In this document: positions 1 through 6,759 of the stretch, piece by piece
How the letters are laid out: every line of letters begins with the position of its first letter
How positions within the stretch are numbered: the stretch's first letter is position 1
Assembly: GCA_900552915.1 (NCBI GenBank)
Contig: USBS01000092.1
Location: 1 to 6,759, forward strand
DNA from: an uncultured Sutterella sp.
GTDB taxonomy: Bacteria > Pseudomonadota > Gammaproteobacteria > Burkholderiales > Burkholderiaceae_F
Direction: 5' to 3'
DNA length: 6,759 nt
Position numbers and translations under genes: made by a program
The notes under the pieces: generated by a model
The model's database searches: none
What the model was told of the DNA's origin: nothing
The model's input: the letters and a program-made list of their open reading frames with translations, nothing else

Positions 1-1
1 C

Positions 2-592
2 AATCCTGAGATTATCCGCAAAACGGAGGAACTCTCGAACAAACGGCAGTTCGCCTGGCCGCCCAAGGCCTTGCGTGAAGCGCTAGTCAACTGCGCTGTT
101 CATCGCGACTACTCTCAACCTGAGCCGACAAAGGTTTCGATCTTCCCGAATCGATTCGAATTTTTGTCTTACGGCTGCATTCCGGGGCGGCTCAGCGTGG
201 AAGATATTGTCTTGGAAGGCGTAAGCAAATGCCGCAACGAACACCTGGCCGACATCCTCAGGCGCTTGGGATGGATGGAAAATTACGGTTCCGGCTTCCC
301 GATGATTTGGCGAGAGTACGCGAATTCCGGTGCGGAACCCAAGCTGGAAGCAACAAGACGGGTGTTTCGCATCGTGTTGCCCAAAATTCAGGACGAACAG
401 CGGCAGACACTGAAAGAACGCTGCATTGCCTTGTTCGAAACGCACGACATGCTATCCATGGCCGAAGTAATGAAAATGCTGAGTGTTTCGAGAACAGCTG
501 CCAACTCTGCAGTGAATGCGTTGCTCAAAGACGGGCAGGTTGAGAAGGTTGGAGTCGGACGCATGACCAAATACCGGTCGTTGCTGCGGTAG
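2..592 (+). CDS. ATP-binding protein, AlbA_2/RecG-C-terminal-like (HATPase_c_4) family, 3' part only
   Basis: This is the C-terminal 196 residues of a gene whose start lies left of the window; the frame is open from base 2 and stops with TAG at 590-592. A TTG at 71 is internal, since homologous sequence continues upstream of it. Visible residues 25-38 (REALVNCAVHRDYS) match the N-box-like motif of the HATPase_c_4 domain, formerly called the RecG-like C-terminal domain, with E26, N30 and HRDY 35-38. The family's next blocks follow: GCIPGRLS at 58-65, a GVSKCRN block at 73-79, then an LADILRRLGW helix and YGSGF at 95-99. Residues about 135-196 resemble a winged helix-turn-helix (recognition region near SVSRTAANSAVNALL, 161-175), suggesting DNA binding. 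Relatives usually carry an N-terminal Schlafen-type AlbA_2 domain, expected off the left edge. Their biology is poorly defined: transcription regulators, or accessory and defence-associated ATPases. No specific role can be given. GC looks lower than in the neighbours, hinting at transfer. Confidence 0.85.
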   Translation, partial: NPEIIRKTEELSNKRQFAWPPKALREALVNCAVHRDYSQPEPTKVSIFPNRFEFLSYGCIPGRLSVEDIVLEGVSKCRNEHLADILRRLGWMENYGSGFPMIWREYANSGAEPKLEATRRVFRIVLPKIQDEQRQTLKERCIALFETHDMLSMAEVMKMLSVSRTAANSAVNALLKDGQVEKVGVGRMTKYRSLLR

Positions 593-600
593 TCTCCGCT

Positions 601-3600
601 TTAGTCAGTTTCGGCTTTTTTCTCAGAACCGGAGATCTTGGTAAACGTCGGATTCTTCCAGGGCCCCTTGATCTCGTACTCGACTTTAAAGAGGTGGCTC
701 AACGGCGTTCTGAGCACGAGTTGGGCAAGGAACGAGCCGATGCCGACGGCGGGGTTTACAAAGGCAAGCGCAAGACTTGCGTTGCCCGCATTGATTTCCG
801 GCAGCACAATGACGCGGCTGTCGATGCTGCCTTGGGCGACGTTGGTGTTTCCCGAAAGCAAAATCGTGCCGTGCGTGCCCACGAGCTTGGTGTTGTCGGT
901 TGAAATCACACCGTCGGTGATGATGGCGCTGCCGGTGAACGTGTCGAACGCAAAGCCGCTCTTGAAGTCGGAAAAGTCGAGCGTTAGGCGCTTAAAGAGC
1001 GACTGGAAGGACAAAAACGACACGAGCAGACCGTGTGCGCCGGTATCGACCTTGGCAAAGTTGCCCTTTCGCAGATCGAGACTGTAGGAGCCTGTGAGGG
1101 TGTCAAGCTGCGGAGCCCAAGGCAATCCCTTAAACATCAAATGCGCTTCGGCTGTGCCGGTCGTATTTTCGATCAGGTCTTCAAACTTGAGGTCGGAAAG
1201 CGTCTGTCCGAGATCTTTCGTCGAAAGCTTGAGCCGGAAGTCCGTTTGCCCGCTCTGCTCGCCCGCAAGGCGGCGCCCCTGCGTCCAGGAGCCGCTGCCT
1301 GTAAGCGCGGTTACGTCGCTTAAAACCGCAAAATTCTTGATGACGAGCGTTTCCTTGTCGGCCGTGCCCGAGGCGTCGGCCTGCAGCACCATGCGGCCGA
1401 TCTTGCGGCCGTCATAGATCAATTCATCGGCAACGAGATCCAGACTCGGCAGTTCCGTGGGGCGAGAGGTCGGCACGACGTCAATCGATTCGCCCTGCAG
1501 GAATCGGCGGATCGTCGTTGCGGCCTTGGCCGAAAGGTGCAGCCGCTCGAAGCTGCCCGTTACGCGGCCTCGTCCGGCGGATTCATAGCGCACGCGCCCC
1601 TGCACTTCCTTGCTTGAAAGCGTGACGCTGATGTCGCGTGCGGGGTCAATTTTGACGTGCGACAAGCTGTCGTGGATGGTGCCGTCTTCCAATATCAGCT
1701 CGTCGGCTTTGACTTCGATTTCGGACAAACCGGCGCCGGAATCAGCGGCACCCGCGGCTGCCGTACGAAGCTGCGCTTGATCCTGTGCCTTGGCGGTGTC
1801 GAACATCTTCTGCACGAAGGGCTGCCAGTCCATCAGACGCAGTTTCTTGGTGTTGACCGTCACCGAGATGCCGCGGGCCGGCAGTCCCGCGCGCGAGCCC
1901 ACCGCAATGTCGCCCAAAAGCGGCAGCGTCGAGCCATCCTTAGGCATCTGCAGCAGTACGTCGAAGCGGGAGCCCGAGCCGACTTTCACAAGGTAGCCTT
2001 CCTTCTTGTTGAGAGTGACCGGCGTAAAGGAAAAAGACGTATCCCATGCTTGGTCGGCACGCTTATTCAAGGGGGCGGGAAGATTGATTGCAACGCCCTC
2101 GAGCGAGCTTCTCGCCGAAACGGTGACGCCCGAACCTTTCTTGACGACCACTGTGGACACAAAGGGCATCGTACCCGACATCTTGGAGACAACCGGCTCG
2201 AAGTATTCATTTTGAGCAAACCAAGTGAGATTCTTGACGTCGGTTTGGCCTGCGGCGGTGATCACGATCGAGCCGTCGTCGGTTGTGTGCACCGAGACAG
2301 ATGTGTCGCCCGAGCCGAAGGGGCGGGCGTGTACGTTGCTTGCTCGTGCGCCGCGCTCGAAAAAGTGCACCGTGCCTTCGACGTCGCGCAGCGGCGGCTT
2401 GGGCCAGCCCATGGCGATGTTGGCGCCGCTCATGGAAATCGAGCCGTTTACCTTGGTGTCGGCCGCGTGCAGCAGCGGGATGTCCAGATGCAGGTCGAGC
2501 GTGCCTCGGCCTTCGGCCTTGGTGCCGGTGAAGGCGCCCGAGACGTACTTCGTGACGGGACTTGCTTCGACATAGTCGAAGAATTTCTGAAGCTCCGCCT
2601 CAGCCTTGCCGTCAATGATGAGCCGCGTGTTTTGTTTGGCGCGCAAATCGGGAATGTCGGCGCGAGCGCTTGTAACGGCGGCTCCGCCCGTGCGGGCGCT
2701 GTTTGCGAGCACCGTCATGGAGGCGCCTTCGAATGTGAGCTGCCCCTTAATGTCGGTAAGAAGCGGCCACTGGGATGCGCGTTCGAACTGCCCGTCGGCA
2801 AGCACCTTCATCGAGGGAACGTAGTCGAGAGCGGCATTGTCGAGCTCGGCCGTGACGATGAAGTGTCCTTTTCCTTTATGTTCGCCCACCCACGGGTATA
2901 GCGAGAGATCTCCCTTTAATTCCCATGTTCCGTTTTTGGCTTGTCCGGCCACCAGTCCGCCCTGCAGCCAATTGCGCACGTTTTTGGAGATCACAAGCGG
3001 CATGTAGCGCCAGGCTTTGTCGGCCTGAGCACGCACGACAGTGCCCGAGAGATCGATTTCGCCCGCACGCGATTCGGTTTGCTTCCAAAAGCCGTTGGCT
3101 GTGACCGAAGCGTCGTCGTTGACGAGGGCAACATGATCAAACGTCAAAGTAAGCTTTTCTTCGGCATCGGGTTCGGGTTTGGCCAATTGCCAGGCCACGC
3201 CGCCCGTGAGCGAATTCAAAGTGACCTGCGGGTTTTCAAAAACGCCCGGAAGCGAAACCGTCGCGTCGGAAGTCAGGAAATCCACGCGGCCGCTCTTGGC
3301 GGTGATTTCAGCCGATCCCGAAAGGTTTCCAAAGCCCGTGAAAACGGCCTTTGAATCGGACGCTAAAGCGGGTGCAACGGAAAGTTCTTCAAAGTTCGTG
3401 CGGATGCGCCAGTCGGAAGTGGATCCCGGAGTTCCCGCCCAGGACACTTCAAAGTCCGAAATCGTGCCCGAGGCGTCGTGCTTGCGGATGAGTTCGGCCG
3501 CGGCTTCGGGGAAGGGCACGGAAGGAAGCAGTTTTTTGAGCGTTTCGACATCAAGTTCGGCGATGCGAAAGCCCGAGCGCTTGGATTGGTCGGCGCTCTG

Positions 3601-4713
3601 CGCATCCATCAGCACCATTGTTTCAAGCTGCATGTCGGTGGCAAACGTGCCGTCGACAAGTTCGAAACTCAAGCTTTCGGCCTTGGCGTTGAGTTCGCCG
3701 TCGGTGAGCGTTTCCGTAAGCTTGGTGGAAAGCTGGCGCACGCGCAGCGGCTCGGCGTTTTCAGCCAGCGTCAGAATCACGTCGGACAGGCCCAGAAAAC
3801 CCGTGAAATTCGTGGGGGTTCCGTCCTGAAACTCCATCCAGGCACGGGTGCTGCCGCGGCCTCTTTTCAGAATCTTGCGCACGCCGGCAATGGGGCGCGT
3901 GAGGCGGGCGACATCGAGATTGTCGACGCCGACGAAAAGTTCGCCCGACCAGGTTTTCCAACTGCGGTCTCCGAAAAACGGCGCCGTAAAGCGGGTGCGG
4001 ATGTCGATGCGGTTGTTGTGCCGGCCGGCCAATTCGCCCTGCAGACCAGCACGGTAGCCATCAACGCTGTTGTCAAACGAAAAATTGATGTTTTCAAGCG
4101 TTGTGGTGCGAGGCCTGGGTCTGGCGATCAGGTCGACGTAGCGCACCGTGCAGGAGGTGACATCAATGCGGCCTTGCTGAAGCAGCCAGTCGGTGCCCTG
4201 CGAGCCGTTTTTGGAACTTTTCGCCTGCGGACGATTGTTCAAATCGAAGATGAATCCCGCGATGTCGAAGACGCCCTCGCCGACGTGCCGCACGGTGATT
4301 TTGGCGTCGGGCACTTCAAGCTTTCGGAAAATCGGCTGCCCGAGCACGGAGCGCCAGTAAAAGCTCGCTTCCACCTGCGGCAGATGCAGAATGTTTGCGT
4401 CCGTTGAGCGCGGGTCGGGCCGTTCGATGACGACGTCGCGAAGCGAAAGCTGCGGCCAGAACGTATCCCACCGCGGCGAAACGCGCCCGATGCTCACTTC
4501 GGCGTGCAGCGCCTCTCCCAAAAACCGCGCGATGTCGTCCTTGTATTTGTCGACTTGCGGCAGCAGGATCCAGCGCGTCGTCAAAACGAGCGCGGCGAAA
4601 AGAAAATAAACGAGTACGGCGCCCCAGAAAAAGGAGAGCCACGCAGCGCGCACTTTGGGGTGACGCAGGTAGGCCCTGAATCTGGCGGGAAGAATATGAA
4701 ACGTCGAACTCAT
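601..4713 (-). CDS. yhdP: YhdP family AsmA-like envelope-spanning protein (phospholipid transport)
   Basis: Complete 1370-residue protein, somewhat longer than E. coli YhdP (about 1266) and in the range I recall for betaproteobacterial members (TIGR02099/DUF3971 type). A basic N-terminus precedes one membrane segment at about residues 25-47. Then come the AsmA-like opening (LPQVDKYKDDIARFLGEAL, 51-69; IGRVSPRWDTFWPQLSLRDV, 75-94), the DUF3971 core (clearest at 568-668, with YMP..I.KNVRNWLQGGLVAG) and the conserved C-terminal AsmA_2-like block at about 1165-1360 (RLTLDFSDFKSGFAFDTFTG; PLSHLFKVEYEIKGPWKNP). Most of the chain is beta-rich repeating sequence, fitting the long lipid-carrying groove known for this family. 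E. coli YhdP, with TamB and YdbH, is implicated in moving phospholipid from inner to outer membrane. Start: ATG at 4713; between it and the in-frame upstream stop there is no other ATG, GTG or TTG, and no clear Shine-Dalgarno site. It is divergent from glnE and convergent with the left-edge gene, with an 8-base gap. Confidence 0.95.
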   Translation of the reverse strand: MSSTFHILPARFRAYLRHPKVRAAWLSFFWGAVLVYFLFAALVLTTRWILLPQVDKYKDDIARFLGEALHAEVSIGRVSPRWDTFWPQLSLRDVVIERPDPRSTDANILHLPQVEASFYWRSVLGQPIFRKLEVPDAKITVRHVGEGVFDIAGFIFDLNNRPQAKSSKNGSQGTDWLLQQGRIDVTSCTVRYVDLIARPRPRTTTLENINFSFDNSVDGYRAGLQGELAGRHNNRIDIRTRFTAPFFGDRSWKTWSGELFVGVDNLDVARLTRPIAGVRKILKRGRGSTRAWMEFQDGTPTNFTGFLGLSDVILTLAENAEPLRVRQLSTKLTETLTDGELNAKAESLSFELVDGTFATDMQLETMVLMDAQSADQSKRSGFRIAELDVETLKKLLPSVPFPEAAAELIRKHDASGTISDFEVSWAGTPGSTSDWRIRTNFEELSVAPALASDSKAVFTGFGNLSGSAEITAKSGRVDFLTSDATVSLPGVFENPQVTLNSLTGGVAWQLAKPEPDAEEKLTLTFDHVALVNDDASVTANGFWKQTESRAGEIDLSGTVVRAQADKAWRYMPLVISKNVRNWLQGGLVAGQAKNGTWELKGDLSLYPWVGEHKGKGHFIVTAELDNAALDYVPSMKVLADGQFERASQWPLLTDIKGQLTFEGASMTVLANSARTGGAAVTSARADIPDLRAKQNTRLIIDGKAEAELQKFFDYVEASPVTKYVSGAFTGTKAEGRGTLDLHLDIPLLHAADTKVNGSISMSGANIAMGWPKPPLRDVEGTVHFFERGARASNVHARPFGSGDTSVSVHTTDDGSIVITAAGQTDVKNLTWFAQNEYFEPVVSKMSGTMPFVSTVVVKKGSGVTVSARSSLEGVAINLPAPLNKRADQAWDTSFSFTPVTLNKKEGYLVKVGSGSRFDVLLQMPKDGSTLPLLGDIAVGSRAGLPARGISVTVNTKKLRLMDWQPFVQKMFDTAKAQDQAQLRTAAAGAADSGAGLSEIEVKADELILEDGTIHDSLSHVKIDPARDISVTLSSKEVQGRVRYESAGRGRVTGSFERLHLSAKAATTIRRFLQGESIDVVPTSRPTELPSLDLVADELIYDGRKIGRMVLQADASGTADKETLVIKNFAVLSDVTALTGSGSWTQGRRLAGEQSGQTDFRLKLSTKDLGQTLSDLKFEDLIENTTGTAEAHLMFKGLPWAPQLDTLTGSYSLDLRKGNFAKVDTGAHGLLVSFLSFQSLFKRLTLDFSDFKSGFAFDTFTGSAIITDGVISTDNTKLVGTHGTILLSGNTNVAQGSIDSRVIVLPEINAGNASLALAFVNPAVGIGSFLAQLVLRTPLSHLFKVEYEIKGPWKNPTFTKISGSEKKAETD

Positions 4714-4949
4714 GCCGCAGAAAAGTGCGAAGGCTTCGTAGACTGTGAAATAAAAAATCGGCGGCTGCGCCTAAGGCTAAAATGAGCCGAATGAGCGCCA
4801 GGGAGCCGCAGGAGACGCCGCTTGCTGCAACGGCGAAAATTTCGTCAAAGGCAATATAGCAAAGGTGACTGTCGGCGATCTGCGCCAATTTGTATCTCTC
4901 GGCAAATTTTTGCCGATCGGAAACGGTTTTTTCGCGAGATTTTCACGAT
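4714..4949. promoter_or_regulatory. Divergent intergenic control region between yhdP and glnE
   Basis: These 236 bases separate the two start codons and must contain the transcription and translation signals of both genes unless transcription enters from elsewhere. I could not find a convincing sigma-70 pair with normal spacing on either strand: TATAGC at 4855-4860 and TTGACG (minus strand, near 4843-4848) each lack a good partner. The region is AT-richer than the genes and has two AAATTT-centred inverted repeats: a short one at 4834-4844 (CGAAAATTTCG) and a longer one at 4899-4916, listed separately. A T-run at 4927-4932 lies just before glnE. No tRNA or other structural RNA was recognised. 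The regulatory call rests on the gene arrangement. Confidence 0.5.
4899..4916. repeat. 18-base inverted repeat upstream of glnE (possible operator or leader hairpin)
   Basis: The sequence TCGGCAAA-TT-TTTGCCGA has perfect 8-base arms around a 2-base centre. It ends 33 bases before the glnE ATG. As DNA it has the form of a binding site for a dimeric regulator. As RNA it can fold as a 7-bp stem with an ATTT loop, although the following T-run (4927-4932) starts 10 bases after the stem, too far for a normal intrinsic terminator. An overlapping 8-base palindrome CCGATCGG lies at 4913-4920. The dyad is directly visible; any function is inferred. Confidence 0.45.
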
Positions 4950-6759
4950 ATGAGCGACTGCGCCACCGAAACACTGCGCCTCACTCCGCAGGAAGTTCCC
5001 CAGTATTCCCAGTACGCCGCTCGAGCGCTCAACGCAATGGCGCTCAGAAGCGGCACGACGTCCGAGGCGCTTGTCGACGGTTTTCTTAAGCAGCCTTTTG
5101 AGCGCGAAAAAATGCGCGAGCGGCTCGATCGCTTCGACGATCCCGATCTGCTTGACAGCGCTATGCGCGAGCTGCGCCGCGAGGTGATGACTTCGCTTAT
5201 CGTGCGGGATCTCACGGGGTGCGCGGATTTTCAAGAAGTTGTGAGCACCGTCACGGCGTTAGCCGAAGAAACTGTGTCTGCGGCCGTGCGCGTGCATTCT
5301 CGCAAGCTTGCGCAGCGCTTCGGCGTGCCCGTGGGCGTTTCGGGCGCAGCCCAGGATTTGATGGTCGTGGGCATGGGTAAGCTCGGGGGCGAAGAGCTCA
5401 ACGTGAGTTCGGATATCGACCTTGTGTTTGTTTACGACGAAGGGGGCGAAACACAGGCAATCGGCGAATTTGCAAGCGCACGCAAGCAGATCACCAATCA
5501 TGAGTTTTTCGATAAGCTCGCCCGCCGCGTCATTGCGTCGATCAATGAGATCGACGGCACGGGCTTTGTCTTTCGCGTCGACATGCGTCTGAGGCCCTTC
5601 GGCGACAGCGGTCCGTTGGTGCTTTCCTCGGCCATGCTCGAGGAGTACCTTTATAGCGAAGGGCGCGATTGGGAGCGCTTTGCCTGGCTCAAAGGGCGCG
5701 TCGTCAACCGCTGCGTCCTCTCAAGCGAAGAGAACTTCGCTCAGGCCGTGCGAAACCTTAATTCGCTCGTGCGTCCGTTTGTGTTCCGCAAGTACGTCGA
5801 CTTTGGTGCGATCAGCGCCTTGGCGCGCATCCACGAGATGATCCGTGCCGAAACCGCCCGCAAGGAAGCCGTCAAGGACCGCGGCACCAACATCAAGCTC
5901 GGCAGCGGAGGCATCCGCGAAATCGAATTCATCTGTCAGACGTTTCAGATCATCCGCGGCGGCCGTGAGCCGGAGCTGCGCGGCAAAACCACTTCGCCGA
6001 TGCTTGCGGCGTGCGTCAAAAGCGGCTGCATTGACGAGGAAACCGCCCAGCGCCTTACGTTCGACTACGTTTTCCTGCGCAATCTCGAGCACTGTCTGCA
6101 GTATGTCGACGACAAGCAGACGCAGGTGCTGCCCAGAGACGACGAAGAGCGCGGCCGCATCGCGCACATGATGGGCATGACGCTCGAAGAGCTCGATCGC
6201 AAGGTCGACGGCATCCGTGCTTTCGTGTCGGCCACGTTTGACGGCGTCTTTCACACCAAGGCGCCTGCCGACAAAGTGAGCAACTGGCCCGCAGGGTGGT
6301 CGACGGGGGATCCCGCCTTGGAAAGCGACCTCACCGAGGCGCTTGCCGAAAACGGCTTTATTGAAGCCAACAAGCTGGCCGGCCGCGTGCTCAAGATGAT
6401 GCGCTCGCGGTATCTGAATGCCCGCACACAGCAGACGCGCGAGCAGCTTGCGCGCTTTGTGCCCGAGGCGGCGCAAAAGGCTGCCGGCTGGGCGCAGCTG
6501 CGCGACGGCAGCGTCACGGCCGACGAAGTGTTCGAGCGCTACCTCAATATTCTGGAAATGGTGCTCGGACGCGGCACCTATATCGCGCTCCTCAATCAAT
6601 ATCCCGAGGCGGCTGACCGTGTGGGGCGCATGCTTGCGGTGTCCCGCTGGGCCGCCGACTACATTGCCGCGCACCCGCTTGTGCTCGATGAACTGGTGGA
6701 CGCACGCAACAGAGGCATTGACGACTACACTCCGGTCGACCGCAGCCGCTGGCTCGAAG
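4950..6759 (+). CDS. glnE: Bifunctional glutamine synthetase adenylyltransferase/deadenylase, N-terminal part
   Basis: An open frame of 603 codons runs off the right edge; E. coli GlnE is about 946 residues, so roughly the last third is missing. GlnE attaches and removes AMP on a tyrosine of glutamine synthetase in the cytoplasm under PII control. The visible part covers the N-terminal adenylyl-removing domain: the nucleotidyltransferase signature GMGKLGGEELNVSSDIDLVF at 141-160 with the metal-binding pair D155 and D157; RVDMRLRPFGDSGPLVLS at 209-226; EGRDWERFAWLKGR at 237-250; RPFVFRKYVDF at 275-285; and NIKLGSGGIREIEFICQTFQ at 314-333. A helical middle region follows, with HPLVLDELVD at 575-584. 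All the expected motifs of this half are intact and I see no frameshift. The second catalytic signature, for adenylylation, would lie beyond the window. The ATG at 4950 is preceded by a weak GAGAT at 4936-4940; an in-frame TTG at 4890 is possible, but its extra 20 residues do not look like family sequence. Confidence 0.96.
   Translation, partial: MSDCATETLRLTPQEVPQYSQYAARALNAMALRSGTTSEALVDGFLKQPFEREKMRERLDRFDDPDLLDSAMRELRREVMTSLIVRDLTGCADFQEVVSTVTALAEETVSAAVRVHSRKLAQRFGVPVGVSGAAQDLMVVGMGKLGGEELNVSSDIDLVFVYDEGGETQAIGEFASARKQITNHEFFDKLARRVIASINEIDGTGFVFRVDMRLRPFGDSGPLVLSSAMLEEYLYSEGRDWERFAWLKGRVVNRCVLSSEENFAQAVRNLNSLVRPFVFRKYVDFGAISALARIHEMIRAETARKEAVKDRGTNIKLGSGGIREIEFICQTFQIIRGGREPELRGKTTSPMLAACVKSGCIDEETAQRLTFDYVFLRNLEHCLQYVDDKQTQVLPRDDEERGRIAHMMGMTLEELDRKVDGIRAFVSATFDGVFHTKAPADKVSNWPAGWSTGDPALESDLTEALAENGFIEANKLAGRVLKMMRSRYLNARTQQTREQLARFVPEAAQKAAGWAQLRDGSVTADEVFERYLNILEMVLGRGTYIALLNQYPEAADRVGRMLAVSRWAADYIAAHPLVLDELVDARNRGIDDYTPVDRSRWLE

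Noticed and set aside
71..592. Treating the TTG at 71 as the start of a complete 173-residue protein.
   Set aside because: The frame is open to the left edge and the family motif (REALVN) begins at the very next codon, so a start there would cut the ATPase domain; the gene is partial.
596..621. CCG...CGG followed by six T as an intrinsic terminator for the left-edge gene.
   Set aside because: The stem is only 3 bp with a 13-base loop, too weak to support a terminator call.
1657..2901. A 414-codon open frame on the plus strand, antisense to yhdP.
   Set aside because: It lies wholly within a convincing yhdP frame, and its translation is rich in R, G, H, C and A without any recognisable domain, as expected for the opposite strand of a GC-rich gene.
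3478..4407. A 309-codon plus-strand open frame, also antisense to yhdP.
   Set aside because: Same reasoning: fully covered by yhdP, no family motif, composition typical of an antisense shadow.
4316..4888. A 190-codon minus-strand frame whose first part covers the intergenic region and has a hydrophobic stretch.
   Set aside because: Most of it overlaps yhdP in another frame with low-quality sequence (many R, S and A), and the hydrophobic part is short and without family resemblance.
4855..4898. TATAGC (4855-4860) and TATCTC (4893-4898) as -10 boxes for glnE.
   Set aside because: No acceptable -35 hexamer lies 16-18 bases upstream of either one.
5721..6674. A 317-codon minus-strand open frame within the right-hand region.
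   Set aside because: The plus strand here encodes GlnE with all its expected motifs; the minus frame (rich in R, H, A and L) has no recognisable domain and is a shadow.

Overview
The window reads as a piece of a Gram-negative proteobacterial chromosome. It holds an envelope-spanning AsmA-like protein (YhdP) and the PII-pathway glutamine synthetase adenylyltransferase (GlnE). YhdP implies an outer membrane. The glnE/yhdP pairing and the sequence flavour suggest a betaproteobacterium (Burkholderiales, perhaps Sutterellaceae-like); this assignment is inference from memory of the families, not a search result. GC in hand-counted lines is about 62-65% in yhdP and glnE (three 60-base lines each) and about 52% in the first three lines of the left-edge gene.

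Layout, left to right. (1) Positions 2-592, plus strand: the C-terminal 196 codons of an accessory ATP-binding protein of the Schlafen-AlbA_2 / RecG-C-terminal-like (HATPase_c_4) family, ending in a winged-helix-like domain; its start lies outside the window. (2) Only 8 bases further on, in convergent orientation, is the end of a complete 1370-residue yhdP gene (4713 down to 601, minus strand). (3) A 236-base divergent intergenic region (4714-4949) carries an 18-base dyad at 4899-4916 and must hold the start signals of both neighbours. (4) From 4950 to the right edge, plus strand, is the first 603 codons of glnE, with the complete N-terminal deadenylylation half and no C-terminal adenylylation half. 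This frame is open off the edge and has no stop in the window.

Functionally the two core genes are not in one pathway. YhdP is an inner-membrane-anchored bridge implicated in phospholipid transport to the outer membrane; GlnE tunes glutamine synthetase activity to nitrogen status. They share only the divergent control region. The left-edge gene looks like accessory cargo set against the 3' end of yhdP, where tldD (or a nitrilase-family gene followed by tldD) often follows in relatives.

I found no RNA gene, CRISPR array, insertion sequence or clearly new system. The second-look items are the dyad, a possible 25-residue leader ORF in the intergenic region, and the composition and synteny break at the left edge.
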